Source of the DNA: Carboxylicivirga marina
Lineage (GTDB): Bacteria > Bacteroidota > Bacteroidia > Bacteroidales > Marinilabiliaceae
Direction: 5' to 3'
Length of the DNA stretch: 64,000 bases
NCBI RefSeq assembly: GCF_016612505.1
Contig: NZ_JAENRR010000024.1
Location: 1 to 64,000 of the forward strand
Of the stretch, positions 8,999 through 17,651 are shown piece by piece. The position numbers were made by a program, and so were the translations under genes. The first letter of the stretch is position 1, and each line of letters starts with the position of its first letter. Under the pieces are notes generated by a model. That model was not told the DNA's origin, searched no databases, and was given only the letters and a program-made list of their open reading frames with translations.

Positions 8999-10435
8999 TT
9001 AGCACTTGTTCTTCAAAAACGCATATAACATTCGCACACCAACACCGGAAGCACCCGAGCCACGATAACTATCGTCTTTCTTCACAAAAGCTGGTCCGGC
9101 AATGTCTAAATGAATCCAGGGGCTATCGACAAAGTGACTCAAAAACTTACCTGCTGTAATGGCACCTGCCTCACGAGCTCCAAGATTTTTAATATCAGCT
9201 ATATCAGACTTTATCATATCTCCATATTCATCCCAAAAGGGGAATTGCACCACACGTTCATATACACAGTCACCAGCTTCATGTAATTGCTGAAATACTT
9301 CATCGGATGCCGTTCCCATGCCAACCGTAGCATATTGCCCTAGTGCCATCACAGCACTACCGGTTAAGGTAGCTAAATCAATGACCAATTCGGGTTCGTA
9401 ATTTTTTGAATAAGAGAGTGCATCAGCTAATATCAATCGACCTTCAGCATCAGTATTTAATACCTCAACTGTTTTACCATTATGCATTGTTAAAATATCG
9501 CCTGGTACAATCGCATTTCCACCTGGTCGGTTATCAGTAGCTGGAATCAGGCCAACTACGTGCATTGGCAATTTATTTGAAGCAACAGCAACCATTGCTC
9601 CAACTACCGATGCAGCACCTCCCATATCAGCTTTCATATCATCCAAACTTCCCGGAGGAGTTTTTAGGTTAATGCCTCCAGTATCAAACACGACTCCTTT
9701 ACCTACCAGAACAACTGGCTTTTCATTGATCGTACTTTCTGGTTTCCATTCCAGAATATGAAATGCCGGAGGATCAACACTACCTTTATTAACACCCAAT
9801 AAGCCACCAAACTTTAATGATTCAAGTTTCGCTTTATTAAATATATCAACATCAAAGCCATGTATGGCTCCTAATTCACTAATACGATCGGATAATTCCT
9901 CAACATCAAGTGTTGAGACCGGCTCATTAACCAAATCACGCGTAATAAATACAGCATTGGTTAATCGGCGTAACTCATCCAAATCACCTTGGTTAATTGC
10001 AGCAGAAGCGACCCAAATTGATAATTCCTTTACTTGCTCTTCATCAGCATCTGTTTTGTATTTATCAAATGCATATGATGACAATGCTACACCTTCATTT
10101 AGAGCTAGCATTGCTGCTTTATCACCTATCAAATCATAGATACATACACCAGATTGTTTATCTTTTTTAAGGCTAGAATAAATTGTTGCTCCATCCTTTC
10201 TTAATGCTTCATACCCTTTATTATTATACTCATCATCAGCTACTACACGCACATAATAAACAATGTTGTAGTTCTGAATGGTAATTAACTTTTCCTTCGC
10301 CTCAACCCTCGATTCTACATAAGCCAAAGCCTCATTATTAAAGCCAAAATCTTTGAGTAAGCTTGTCTCTTTGACCAGAAAAATATTACGAACACCTTCA
10401 GGGCGTTCACCTGTGTGCTTTATAGATAATTGCAT
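8999..10435 (-). CDS. pepA: Leucyl aminopeptidase, M17 family
   Basis: Cytoplasmic dinuclear-zinc aminopeptidase that removes N-terminal residues from peptides. The C-terminal catalytic domain (about 165-478) shows VGKGVVFDTGGINLK with the metal-binding Lys and Asp, DMKADMGGAA, and the signature NTDAEGRLILADAL with the catalytic Arg. The N-terminal M17 domain is shorter and more divergent, as in many Bacteroidota. I take the ATG at 10435 (MQLSIKH) because the slightly longer reading begins with TTG. It sits directly after a small conserved gene and probably shares its transcript; it fits the peptide-use theme of the window. Confidence 0.95.
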   Translation of the reverse strand: MQLSIKHTGERPEGVRNIFLVKETSLLKDFGFNNEALAYVESRVEAKEKLITIQNYNIVYYVRVVADDEYNNKGYEALRKDGATIYSSLKKDKQSGVCIYDLIGDKAAMLALNEGVALSSYAFDKYKTDADEEQVKELSIWVASAAINQGDLDELRRLTNAVFITRDLVNEPVSTLDVEELSDRISELGAIHGFDVDIFNKAKLESLKFGGLLGVNKGSVDPPAFHILEWKPESTINEKPVVLVGKGVVFDTGGINLKTPPGSLDDMKADMGGAASVVGAMVAVASNKLPMHVVGLIPATDNRPGGNAIVPGDILTMHNGKTVEVLNTDAEGRLILADALSYSKNYEPELVIDLATLTGSAVMALGQYATVGMGTASDEVFQQLHEAGDCVYERVVQFPFWDEYGDMIKSDIADIKNLGAREAGAITAGKFLSHFVDSPWIHLDIAGPAFVKKDDSYRGSGASGVGVRMLYAFLKNKC

Positions 10436-10446
10436 AATTGTCAATT

Positions 10447-10851
10447 TTATTGGGTAAGCTCAGGGGCATCATCTTTTGATTCCTGACTCTGAGCTTTAAA
10501 ATATTCTCGTATCATTACCTTTTTCATCTCACGATGAATAATTAATTCGGTCAGTGCATCTTCATAACTAACATCTCCCATTTCACGTTGATAAACAGCC
10601 ACCTGTGTTTCTGTAACATCAATGCGATATAAAAAGTTGAGAAACTGAGAGTAATGCTCTCCCATTATATCCATAATGTGCATCTTCATTTGCTTAAAAA
10701 CCTCATCATAGAAACCATCAACATCACCAGAAAAGCTTACTTCAAAACCAAACTCAGCAAAGTCTTTGATTATTTGAGCTGCAGCCTTCCTAATTAAATC
10801 CTCTCTAGAGCATGCCTGCCTTAGTGCTTCACTGTTCAATTGCGGCATCAT
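10447..10851 (-). CDS. Conserved hypothetical protein, 134 aa
   Basis: I do not recognise a named domain. It is a small acidic, mostly helical cytoplasmic protein without signal peptide or membrane segment; the middle (residues 40-105) is rich in Phe, Met and charged residues, and the C-terminus is a short polar tail. Position is informative: three bases follow the DUF4837 gene and eleven precede the pepA ATG, so it is translated as part of the same operon. It may be a lineage-specific partner of the flanking genes, but no function can be assigned. Confidence 0.8.
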   Translation of the reverse strand: MMPQLNSEALRQACSREDLIRKAAAQIIKDFAEFGFEVSFSGDVDGFYDEVFKQMKMHIMDIMGEHYSQFLNFLYRIDVTETQVAVYQREMGDVSYEDALTELIIHREMKKVMIREYFKAQSQESKDDAPELTQ

Positions 10852-10854
10852 AAG

Positions 10855-11841
10855 CTATTGAAATTTTAAGGTATACATTAAGGCTTCCATCTGTCGAACC
10901 TTATCTCGTTTATCAGGTTTTTCAGGCGAATACACAAAACCATCGGTTATCACCACTCTATTATTCTTCTTATCATGATGAGCTTGCAAAATAAATGGTC
11001 CGCCCATCAAATCATTCTGCACTTTCCATAAGCCTCTGATTTCGACTACATCATTTCCATTAATAGTGGCTTGCTTATAAATAACAGGAAACTGATGTTC
11101 GGTGGTCATAAAAGACCCCTCAGAAGGACCCGGCACATTTTTATGCAGTATAGAATCGCGCTTATTTAAAAGGTATTCTTTAGAAAAAGTTCCTTCGCCT
11201 ATATACGGAAATTCGTAAACAAACATGCCTTGAAATCCCCATTCGGCAGCTTCATTCATCCAGATAAATGAAGCTGTTGACTTATTATTACTCAAGCTGG
11301 CAGGAACAGATAAGCGAACATTAAAAGTTGAATCAACACCTTTAACCAACTCGTCACTTGGAAATTTCTTATAAGATGCAATGTAACGATCACGCTCTGC
11401 CTTATTGAAAAAGCTTAGTATCTTCATCTGATGCTCATCTACCAATTTCTTTAGTCCGGCAGTATCTTTCGCTGTGATACCAACTACTGCTTGCGGTCGT
11501 GCCCATCGATCTTTGTAATATTTAACGCTCTCTTCATTAACATCAGAAGCGATATTTACATAAACCACATTTCTAATGGTTTTCATAAAATTGGTGAAAG
11601 AGCGATGCGGGGCAACACTCATTTTAAAATGTGGTTCTGCCTGCGGCAAACCAAGATACGTTTCGCGCAATAATGATTGTAACTCTTCGCCTCCCGGTGA
11701 TTTTTTAATTTTATCGTCCATAACCACCAGCATCTCGCCAGCTTTACCACCAACATTGGGTTTATAACCTGTGCTTTTATCTTTACAGGCAAAGCTTAGC
11801 ATTAGCACTAAGGTCAGAAGATAATATTTTGAGTACTTCAT
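10855..11841 (-). CDS. DUF4837 family lipoprotein
   Basis: Predicted lipoprotein of 328 residues. The N-terminal signal ends in the lipobox LSFAC with Cys19, and the mature part starts with the conserved GKAGEMLVVMDD segment typical of DUF4837, a family restricted to Bacteroidota and of unknown role. The rest alternates beta-rich blocks. Placed between a lytic transglycosylase gene (36 bases upstream) and a small gene (3 bases downstream), so an envelope function is plausible but is inferred only from location and export. Confidence 0.88.
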   Translation of the reverse strand: MKYSKYYLLTLVLMLSFACKDKSTGYKPNVGGKAGEMLVVMDDKIKKSPGGEELQSLLRETYLGLPQAEPHFKMSVAPHRSFTNFMKTIRNVVYVNIASDVNEESVKYYKDRWARPQAVVGITAKDTAGLKKLVDEHQMKILSFFNKAERDRYIASYKKFPSDELVKGVDSTFNVRLSVPASLSNNKSTASFIWMNEAAEWGFQGMFVYEFPYIGEGTFSKEYLLNKRDSILHKNVPGPSEGSFMTTEHQFPVIYKQATINGNDVVEIRGLWKVQNDLMGGPFILQAHHDKKNNRVVITDGFVYSPEKPDKRDKVRQMEALMYTLKFQ

Positions 11842-11877
11842 AAGAATATGATTTGATTACTGATTTACTAAATTAAT

Positions 11878-13077
11878 TCATCGACAACTATAGTATCGCG
11901 GCATTTTTAAAACCGGCTTCTCGTGATGATTTTCCTTTGTTACAAAAAAGTACTTTTCTTTTTTTACGGGTCGCCAAACAAGCAAACGCTGGTCGATATA
12001 TAAATTCCGATTTGGTAAATTATTCCAATGCATGATGTCACTGATTCGACATTCATTATCGATGGCAATTTTGTGAAAGAACTCACCTTTACTAACAACA
12101 TGAACAAAACTGGAGCGATTAGATTTATCACCAACTGGAAGTGAGCGACTAACTGGTGGCATTGCTTTTTTCAGGTTTTTTTCTGCTCTCACAAAATGGA
12201 TAACACCATTTTTGGGAAGAAATACACACACAGCCTTATCTGTTACCGGAATATATGATTTTGTATACGATGGGTTTAACCATTCGATGACTTCCAAAGG
12301 GGTTTGAGAAGCCTGATGAATCTGTTCAAAAGTTAATGATTGATGAATATATACAGTGTCTACTTCTTTAAAGCTTAATGGCGCGGGGTTTACTTTGACA
12401 TCATGACGTTTATAATTGTTCATCACATAATTAACCGCTATAAAAGCCGGGACATAACTCTGTACTGCCTGAGGTAAATATGGTTGAAGTTCCCAAAAAT
12501 TGGTTTTACCTCCAGAGCGTTCAATAGCTTTTTGTACAACGCCAATACCTCCATTATAGGCGGCCAATGCCAGTTGCCAATCATTCAGATTATTATGCAG
12601 ATACTTTAGATAGCGACAAGCTGCTTCAGTACTTTTTACCGGGTCACATCGTTCATCGACATAATTATCGACTTTTAGATCAAACATGCGTGAAGCATGA
12701 TATAAAAACTGCCACAAGCCCATCGCACCCGAGCTCGATTTAGCCTTAGGTTCCAAAGCCGACTCTACAATGGCCAGATATTTTAATTCAACAGGTAAAT
12801 CATATTTCACCAGATATTCTTCAAATAAAGGGAAATAGTAATCGGCCCGACCAATAATATTCGATAAATGCTCTCTGCGTTTAATGGTATACACATCTAT
12901 ATATGCCTGAACCTTGGGATTATAATCCAGCTTAACGATTGTGCTTTTATCTAACTCATTCAAGCGACTTTCATACATCCAGGCAGGATAATGCGGATAA
13001 TCAGCATCGCCGACACCTATGGCACTAAGCCCATTACTTACAAATAGAATGACAATAACCAGTAGCAATCGCAACAT
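11878..13077 (-). CDS. Lytic murein transglycosylase, MltD-like, with LysM
   Basis: Periplasmic enzyme that cleaves peptidoglycan glycan strands to 1,6-anhydro ends. A signal peptide (MLRLLLVIVILFVSNGLSA) leads to an SLT (GEWL) domain at about 85-215: LAIVESAL carries the catalytic Glu, followed by SGAMGLWQF and the AAYNGG motif. A single LysM-like peptidoglycan-binding repeat is near the C-terminus (about 325-375, VSKGEFFHKIA to IDQRLLVWRP). I choose the ATG at 13077 because it gives a clean signal peptide and has AAAGGAAAA about 10 bases upstream; an earlier ATG at 13131 would add 18 residues of unsuitable N-terminus. Gene lies 95 bases after tatA. Confidence 0.92.
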   Translation of the reverse strand: MLRLLLVIVILFVSNGLSAIGVGDADYPHYPAWMYESRLNELDKSTIVKLDYNPKVQAYIDVYTIKRREHLSNIIGRADYYFPLFEEYLVKYDLPVELKYLAIVESALEPKAKSSSGAMGLWQFLYHASRMFDLKVDNYVDERCDPVKSTEAACRYLKYLHNNLNDWQLALAAYNGGIGVVQKAIERSGGKTNFWELQPYLPQAVQSYVPAFIAVNYVMNNYKRHDVKVNPAPLSFKEVDTVYIHQSLTFEQIHQASQTPLEVIEWLNPSYTKSYIPVTDKAVCVFLPKNGVIHFVRAEKNLKKAMPPVSRSLPVGDKSNRSSFVHVVSKGEFFHKIAIDNECRISDIMHWNNLPNRNLYIDQRLLVWRPVKKEKYFFVTKENHHEKPVLKMPRYYSCR

Positions 13078-13172
13078 CGAATCAGTATTTTCCTTTTGAG
13101 CACTTTGAATATACCAAAGGCCAATCCTCATGGAGGGTCGGCCTTCGAAATATTTATTTGATAATATCTTGC

Positions 13173-13385
13173 TTATTTAGAAGAATCGTCGATGGCCTCA
13201 TCTTTATCGCCATCCGACTTTTTTTCATCTTCGTTTCGTGCCTTTTTGAACTCTTTCATTCCCTGGCCCAAACCTTTCATTAACTCGGGAATTTTACGAC
13301 CTCCGAATAAGAGTAATAAAGCCAATATAATAAGAATCCATTCTGGTCCGCCGGGCAAAGCCCATAATATTACGTAACTGTTCAT
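13173..13385 (-). CDS. tatA: Sec-independent translocase subunit TatA/TatE
   Basis: Small membrane protein of 70 residues forming the pore-like element of the twin-arginine export system for folded proteins. One transmembrane helix (about 12-28, [17 protein letters not shown]) is followed by the conserved [22 protein letters not shown] amphipathic region in two parts and a charged acidic/basic tail. No tatB or tatC is in view, and Bacteroidota commonly scatter these genes. It sits 38 bases downstream of rseP and shares its strand, consistent with an envelope-biogenesis operon. Confidence 0.93.
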   Translation of the reverse strand: MNSYVILWALPGGPEWILIILALLLLFGGRKIPELMKGLGQGMKEFKKARNEDEKKSDGDKDEAIDDSSK

Positions 13386-13423
13386 ATCGTGTTCATTTTA
13401 TTATACAAATTTAATAAACTCCC

Positions 13424-14743
13424 TTATTTAAAGAAAGCTTTAAAGATATCATTTCCATTGGCAAACAATAGAAGCCCTAATAATAATATCATTCCGGTTA
13501 TTTGAGCGTACTCCATAAACTTATCACCAGGCTTACGTCCTGTTACCATTTCGTATAAAAGGAATAAGACATGACCACCGTCTAAAGCCGGGATTGGCAA
13601 GATATTCATAAATGCCAAAATCATTGATATCAATGCTGTATTTGACCAAAACACATACCAGTTCCAGGTTGAAGGAAATAGTTTACCCATGGCTCCGAAA
13701 CCACCAACTTGCTTAGCGCCTTCTTTGGTGAAAATTAAGCGTAGTTGCTTCACATAGCCTACCAAAATATTTACGCCTTTAGAAATACCCTTTGGGCAAG
13801 CTTCCCAAAAACCATATTTATGCCTTTGGATATCAACATAATTTTCGGCCGACACTAAATAAAATCCAATTTTACCAGACTTTGGCACAGTCAGGTTTAG
13901 GGTCATTAAGGTGGTATCGCGGTACACACCTAACTGAATTTCCTTTTCGATATTCGCACCCAATGACGTTGTAAAATCGTTATAAAAGGCTGCTGATTCA
14001 CCATTAATACTCACAATACTATCACCAACTAACAAACCGGCTTCATCTGCACTAGACCCTTTCATGGTTTCCTGTACAACCACCGGGTATCTTACGTCAG
14101 CAAAACCTCGTACTTCGGCAGAAATCATTCGCTGATCATAACCTTCTGGTATTTCTAAATAGATGGTTTCATTACCACGCTGAACGGTTAATTGCTTAGC
14201 ATTTTCAAGCAATATAAATCGGGCAATATCACCACTTTCTTCAACTTGATGATCATCAACTTTTAAAACGACATCACCATCCTGCAAACCAATTTCATTC
14301 GCTACTTCGTGATAATACAAACCGTGCTTGGCTGATTGAACCGGAATATATTGTTCGCCCCAGGTATATAGCACCATCCAATATATAAAGAAGGCTGTTA
14401 TGAAGTTAACCAAAACACCACCAACCATAATCAGTAGGCGTTGCCATGCTGGCTTAGCACGAAACTCCCAAGGTTCTGCTGGTTGTGCCATCGCTTCTTT
14501 ATCCATTGATTCGTCAATCATACCGGATATCTTCACATATCCTCCTAAAGGCAACCAACCAACTCCATACTCTGTTTCACCTTTTTTATATTTAAATAAA
14601 GTAAACCACGGGTTAAAGAATAAATAAAACTTCTCTACTCGTGTTTTAAATAATCGGGCAAAAAAGAAATGACCAAATTCATGCAGTATTACCAATAATG
14701 ATAAGCTTAGCAACAGCTGCACTGTTTTTATAAAAATCTCCAT
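13424..14743 (-). CDS. rseP: Intramembrane site-2 protease RseP
   Basis: Zinc metalloprotease of the M50 family that cuts membrane-spanning anti-sigma factors and signal-peptide remnants. The active site HEFGH (His21, Glu22, His25) sits in the first transmembrane helix, and the third zinc ligand is in the C-terminal NILPIPALDGGHV motif. Two PDZ-like regions occupy about 120-280 between helices. At 439 residues it has family length. FecR-type anti-sigma factors such as the one at 5570-6745 are known RseP clients in other bacteria, so a functional link is plausible. A perfect TAnnTTTG octamer 28-35 bases upstream suggests its own promoter. Confidence 0.95.
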   Translation of the reverse strand: MEIFIKTVQLLLSLSLLVILHEFGHFFFARLFKTRVEKFYLFFNPWFTLFKYKKGETEYGVGWLPLGGYVKISGMIDESMDKEAMAQPAEPWEFRAKPAWQRLLIMVGGVLVNFITAFFIYWMVLYTWGEQYIPVQSAKHGLYYHEVANEIGLQDGDVVLKVDDHQVEESGDIARFILLENAKQLTVQRGNETIYLEIPEGYDQRMISAEVRGFADVRYPVVVQETMKGSSADEAGLLVGDSIVSINGESAAFYNDFTTSLGANIEKEIQLGVYRDTTLMTLNLTVPKSGKIGFYLVSAENYVDIQRHKYGFWEACPKGISKGVNILVGYVKQLRLIFTKEGAKQVGGFGAMGKLFPSTWNWYVFWSNTALISMILAFMNILPIPALDGGHVLFLLYEMVTGRKPGDKFMEYAQITGMILLLGLLLFANGNDIFKAFFK

Positions 14744-14770
14744 TAATTGTTATTTTTCTTAATTAAGCAA

Positions 14771-14778
14771 CAAATATA
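14771..14778 (-). promoter_or_regulatory. Candidate -7 box for rseP
   Basis: TATATTTG on the minus strand matches the Bacteroidota -7 consensus TAnnTTTG exactly and lies 28 bases before the rseP ATG. The -33 region (CCTG at 18 bases spacing) is a poor match to TTTG. Confidence 0.45.
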
Positions 14779-14882
14779 TTCTTTTCAAGCTAATTACAGG
14801 TTGATATATCTTCTGTGTTATTCTATTCTTTATCCAACACTCCTAATAAACACCTAAAAGCTCTAAAAGATTAGTTGCAATC

Positions 14883-16040
14883 TTATTTATTTTGAATAAT
14901 TTCTGATGCAATTTGACGTGCTTCATTGTTAGTTTGAATATAATCATCCAAACTAGGCTGATTGATTATTGAAGCTTTCATCATGGTACGTTCAATAACA
15001 TCCGACATTTCAATAAAGCCAATTTTTTGCTTTAAGAATCCATCAACGGCTATTTCATTAGCTGCGTTTAGAATACAAGGCATGTTGCCACCTTTACCCA
15101 TAGCCTGATATGCCAGGTCTAGATTTCTAAATACTTTAACATCTGCCTTTTCGAAAGTCAGCTCCGGATAGTCCATAAAGTTAAAACGTGGAAAATCAGC
15201 TTTCGAACGTTTTGGAAACGTCATAGCATATTGAATGGGTATGCGCATATCAGGCAAGCCTAACTGTGCCTTAATTGAACCATCTTCAAATTGCACCAAT
15301 GAATGTACGATTGATTGCGGATGCACCACCACATCAATATCTTTAGGCTTTACATTAAACAGCCAGCGTGCTTCGATAGCTTCAAGCCCTTTATTCATCA
15401 TTGAAGCGCTATCAATAGTAATTTTATCACCCATTGTCCAATTAGGATGATTTAGTGCCTGACAGCGAGTTACTTTACGCAGAAAATCTAGTTTCTTACC
15501 TCTGAATGGGCCTCCTGATGCCGTTAAATACAACTTCTCAATAGGGTTATGAAACTCGCCCGCTAAACATTGAAAAATGGCCGAATGCTCAGAGTCAACT
15601 GGCAAAATACTTACTTTGTTTTCATGGGCCAGCCTGGTAATGATATCACCTGCGACCACAAGTGTTTCTTTGTTGGCCAATGCTATATGCTTACCTGCTT
15701 CAATGGCATTAATGGTTGGTATCAAACCTGCAAAACCAACCATGGCTGTCAGAACAATATCAATGGTGCTTATTTGCACCACCTGAGCTATGGCATCACT
15801 ACCTGCGTAAACCTTTACATCGGTATTATCCAAGCCATTGCATAGCTGTTGGTATTTATCTTTATTACCTATAACAACTGTATTTGGATCATACTTTAGT
15901 GCTTGTTCAATAAGCAACTCTACATTATTATTGGCTGTAATAACTTCTACTTGAAATTCGTCGGGGTGGGCATCAACAACCTCAAGTGCTTGCGTTCCAA
16001 TCGAACCTGTTGAACCCAGTATTGCTATTCTTTTTGACAT
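14883..16040 (-). CDS. dxr: 1-deoxy-D-xylulose-5-phosphate reductoisomerase
   Basis: NADPH-dependent conversion of DXP to 2-C-methyl-D-erythritol 4-phosphate, the committed step of the MEP isoprenoid route. The Rossmann motif GSTGSIGTQALEV opens the protein; the catalytic metal and substrate segments DSEHSAIFQC, ASGGPFRG and NHPNWTMGDKITIDSASMMNK are all intact. Length of 385 residues is normal. It starts 26 bases after the M23 peptidase gene and is followed by rseP, a gene order (dxr then rseP) seen in many bacteria. Cytoplasmic. Confidence 0.97.
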   Translation of the reverse strand: MSKRIAILGSTGSIGTQALEVVDAHPDEFQVEVITANNNVELLIEQALKYDPNTVVIGNKDKYQQLCNGLDNTDVKVYAGSDAIAQVVQISTIDIVLTAMVGFAGLIPTINAIEAGKHIALANKETLVVAGDIITRLAHENKVSILPVDSEHSAIFQCLAGEFHNPIEKLYLTASGGPFRGKKLDFLRKVTRCQALNHPNWTMGDKITIDSASMMNKGLEAIEARWLFNVKPKDIDVVVHPQSIVHSLVQFEDGSIKAQLGLPDMRIPIQYAMTFPKRSKADFPRFNFMDYPELTFEKADVKVFRNLDLAYQAMGKGGNMPCILNAANEIAVDGFLKQKIGFIEMSDVIERTMMKASIINQPSLDDYIQTNNEARQIASEIIQNK

Positions 16041-16066
16041 TAAATTGTATCTGTTGTGTATTATAA

Positions 16067-16948
16067 TTACTCAAACGACATGTACTGCTCTGAATCTAAA
16101 GGCACACCATTATACCATAATTCGAAATGCAAATGCGGTCCGGTGGTTAACTCGCCTGAATTACCAACGTTGGCAATTGCTTCGCCAGCTTGTACTTTAT
16201 CACCCATGCTTTTGAGCAAACTTTCGTTGTGTTTATATAAGGAGATTAAATTATTGGAGTGTTGGACTTGAATTACATAACCTGTTTCTACGGTCCAACC
16301 CGTGAAAATAACCGTGCCATCCAATACGGCACTAACACGACTTCCTGGCTTGGCTACAATATCAACCCCATAATGCCCTTGTGTTTCTCCAAACTTATTT
16401 ACCACCACACCTTTTAATGGCGTAAACAGGAAACTATGTTCTAACTCAAACTTTTTACTTTTATTATCAAATACAGCGAGATTAAACTTCTCTTCTTTCT
16501 CAACCTGCTCTCTAAAAAGTGAATCTTCTTCTGACTTTTTAAAGACAACCTGGTTATTTGTTTCTTCTCCCTCGGCGTCTTTTGCATCTTCAGGTAATGC
16601 ACCATCAGGCACTTCACCTGACATAATTGCTCGAAAATCATTGAAAAAACGATCACGACGCTCTATCTCTAAGATTAAACTATCGACTCGTTGCGAATTT
16701 TGAATAATTAAGCGACGCTGGTGTCCATCAGGATATCCCGGAATGTACTCTCGCAGACCGGTAAAAGCAATTAAAAAAATCACCATTACAACCAACATAA
16801 TAAGACTAACTCCAACAATAGTAAACACATTCAACCGGGATAAACGCATCCCAAAAACCTCCTCGTAAGTCTGCTCATTAAATATTGCCAGCCTATATTT
16901 ATGCCTTAGTTTTTCTACTAATTTCTTACCTTTTTCTTCTTTCGCCAT
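16067..16948 (-). CDS. M23 family (LytM-type) peptidase, membrane anchored
   Basis: Predicted murein endopeptidase of 293 residues with a single N-terminal membrane anchor (about 42-66) facing the periplasm, a coiled, acidic linker (about 80-165) and a C-terminal LytM domain. The zinc ligands are visible in HYGVDI (His and Asp) and in HLHFELW (HxH), so it is likely active, unlike many degenerate LytM regulators. Cytoplasmic N-terminus is charged. First gene of the dxr-rseP-tatA array, with a perfect TACCTTTG box just upstream. Confidence 0.93.
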   Translation of the reverse strand: MAKEEKGKKLVEKLRHKYRLAIFNEQTYEEVFGMRLSRLNVFTIVGVSLIMLVVMVIFLIAFTGLREYIPGYPDGHQRRLIIQNSQRVDSLILEIERRDRFFNDFRAIMSGEVPDGALPEDAKDAEGEETNNQVVFKKSEEDSLFREQVEKEEKFNLAVFDNKSKKFELEHSFLFTPLKGVVVNKFGETQGHYGVDIVAKPGSRVSAVLDGTVIFTGWTVETGYVIQVQHSNNLISLYKHNESLLKSMGDKVQAGEAIANVGNSGELTTGPHLHFELWYNGVPLDSEQYMSFE

Positions 16949-16968
16949 TGCTTAAAATTCAATTGAAG

Positions 16969-16976
16969 CAAAGGTA
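16969..16976 (-). promoter_or_regulatory. Candidate -7 box for the M23-dxr operon
   Basis: TACCTTTG on the minus strand fits TAnnTTTG exactly, 21 bases before the M23 ATG, giving a leader of roughly 15 bases. No convincing TTTG is present at the -33 position. Confidence 0.45.
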
Positions 16977-17336
16977 AAAAAAGTCATTAGAATACATTAA
17001 GAACTACACTAAAACGATTATTGCCCAATTTTAAGATTCTCAAATGCGATGACAATTATCATAGATTTGGCGCACACTAGCAAAAACACCACTAAACACT
17101 AATACAGTGCGCATTAAGTAACTTCCCAACAAAACCATTGGTAATTCATCATCAAAAAAGTGACGTTTATGGAAGCACTTTTTTTTCACCATCGCTAATA
17201 TTAGATTAAACCTATAAAATCGTCGACTAATGGAATACACTATAAATCCTTTGGCAAACATAAACTACTCATCTACTTTTATAGCGGAAAACAACACACC
17301 CGGACGGTACAGGATCAAAACTAAAAGGAAAGAGAC
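16977..17336. other. Intergenic region between divergent genes
   Basis: About 360 bases separate the M23 gene (leftwards) from a small plus-strand gene. A 73-codon minus-strand frame at 17040-17261 exists but lacks family-like features and I do not accept it. A good ribosome-binding sequence, AAAAGGAAAGAG, lies just before the plus-strand ATG at 17337. Confidence 0.5.
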
Positions 17337-17552
17337 ATGATTATTAAATTAATTACAGCGCTTGGGGAAATTCGCATGCATAACAAAGTAGCCGGGATCG
17401 ACTTCCCCCGAAAAAATGAACTACAGGTATCATTTAAAGACACCTTTGCAGACTTAGTGATTCCCATTTCACCTGACATGGATCATCAATTATTGGTTGG
17501 GATATTTTACAATTACCTCAATCATCCCAAAAGCAAGCTTGCAATAGCATAA
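17337..17552 (+). CDS. Small protein of unknown function, 71 aa
   Basis: No family recognised. The protein is soluble, with no signal peptide or membrane helix, and reads like a short beta/alpha fold with a PISPDMDHQLL segment in the second half. Support for a real gene comes from a purine-rich ribosome-binding site (AAAGGAAAGAG, 3 bases before ATG), stand-alone position, and a very strong terminator 20 bases after the stop codon. Function cannot be inferred. Confidence 0.65.
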   Translation: MIIKLITALGEIRMHNKVAGIDFPRKNELQVSFKDTFADLVIPISPDMDHQLLVGIFYNYLNHPKSKLAIA

Positions 17553-17572
17553 TAATTAAAGCACCATACTAA

Positions 17573-17614
17573 AACTGCAGAATCTTAACACATTAGATTC
17601 TGCAGTTTTTTTTT
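17573..17614 (+). terminator. Strong intrinsic terminator after the 71-aa gene
   Basis: A perfect 13-bp stem (17573-17585 with 17595-17607, core CTGCAGAATCT) closes a 9-base loop and is followed by nine T. It isolates the small gene from the gamma-glutamyltransferase gene that follows on the same strand. Confidence 0.92.
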
Positions 17615-17651
17615 AATTTTAAGCTTGCTTAATAAACGAAACACTAAAGAC

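Noticed and set aside
17040-17261. 73-codon minus-strand frame in the gap after the M23 gene
   Set aside because: Composition (many Phe, His, Arg) and lack of a plausible fold or ribosome-binding site; it looks like chance in AT-rich spacer.
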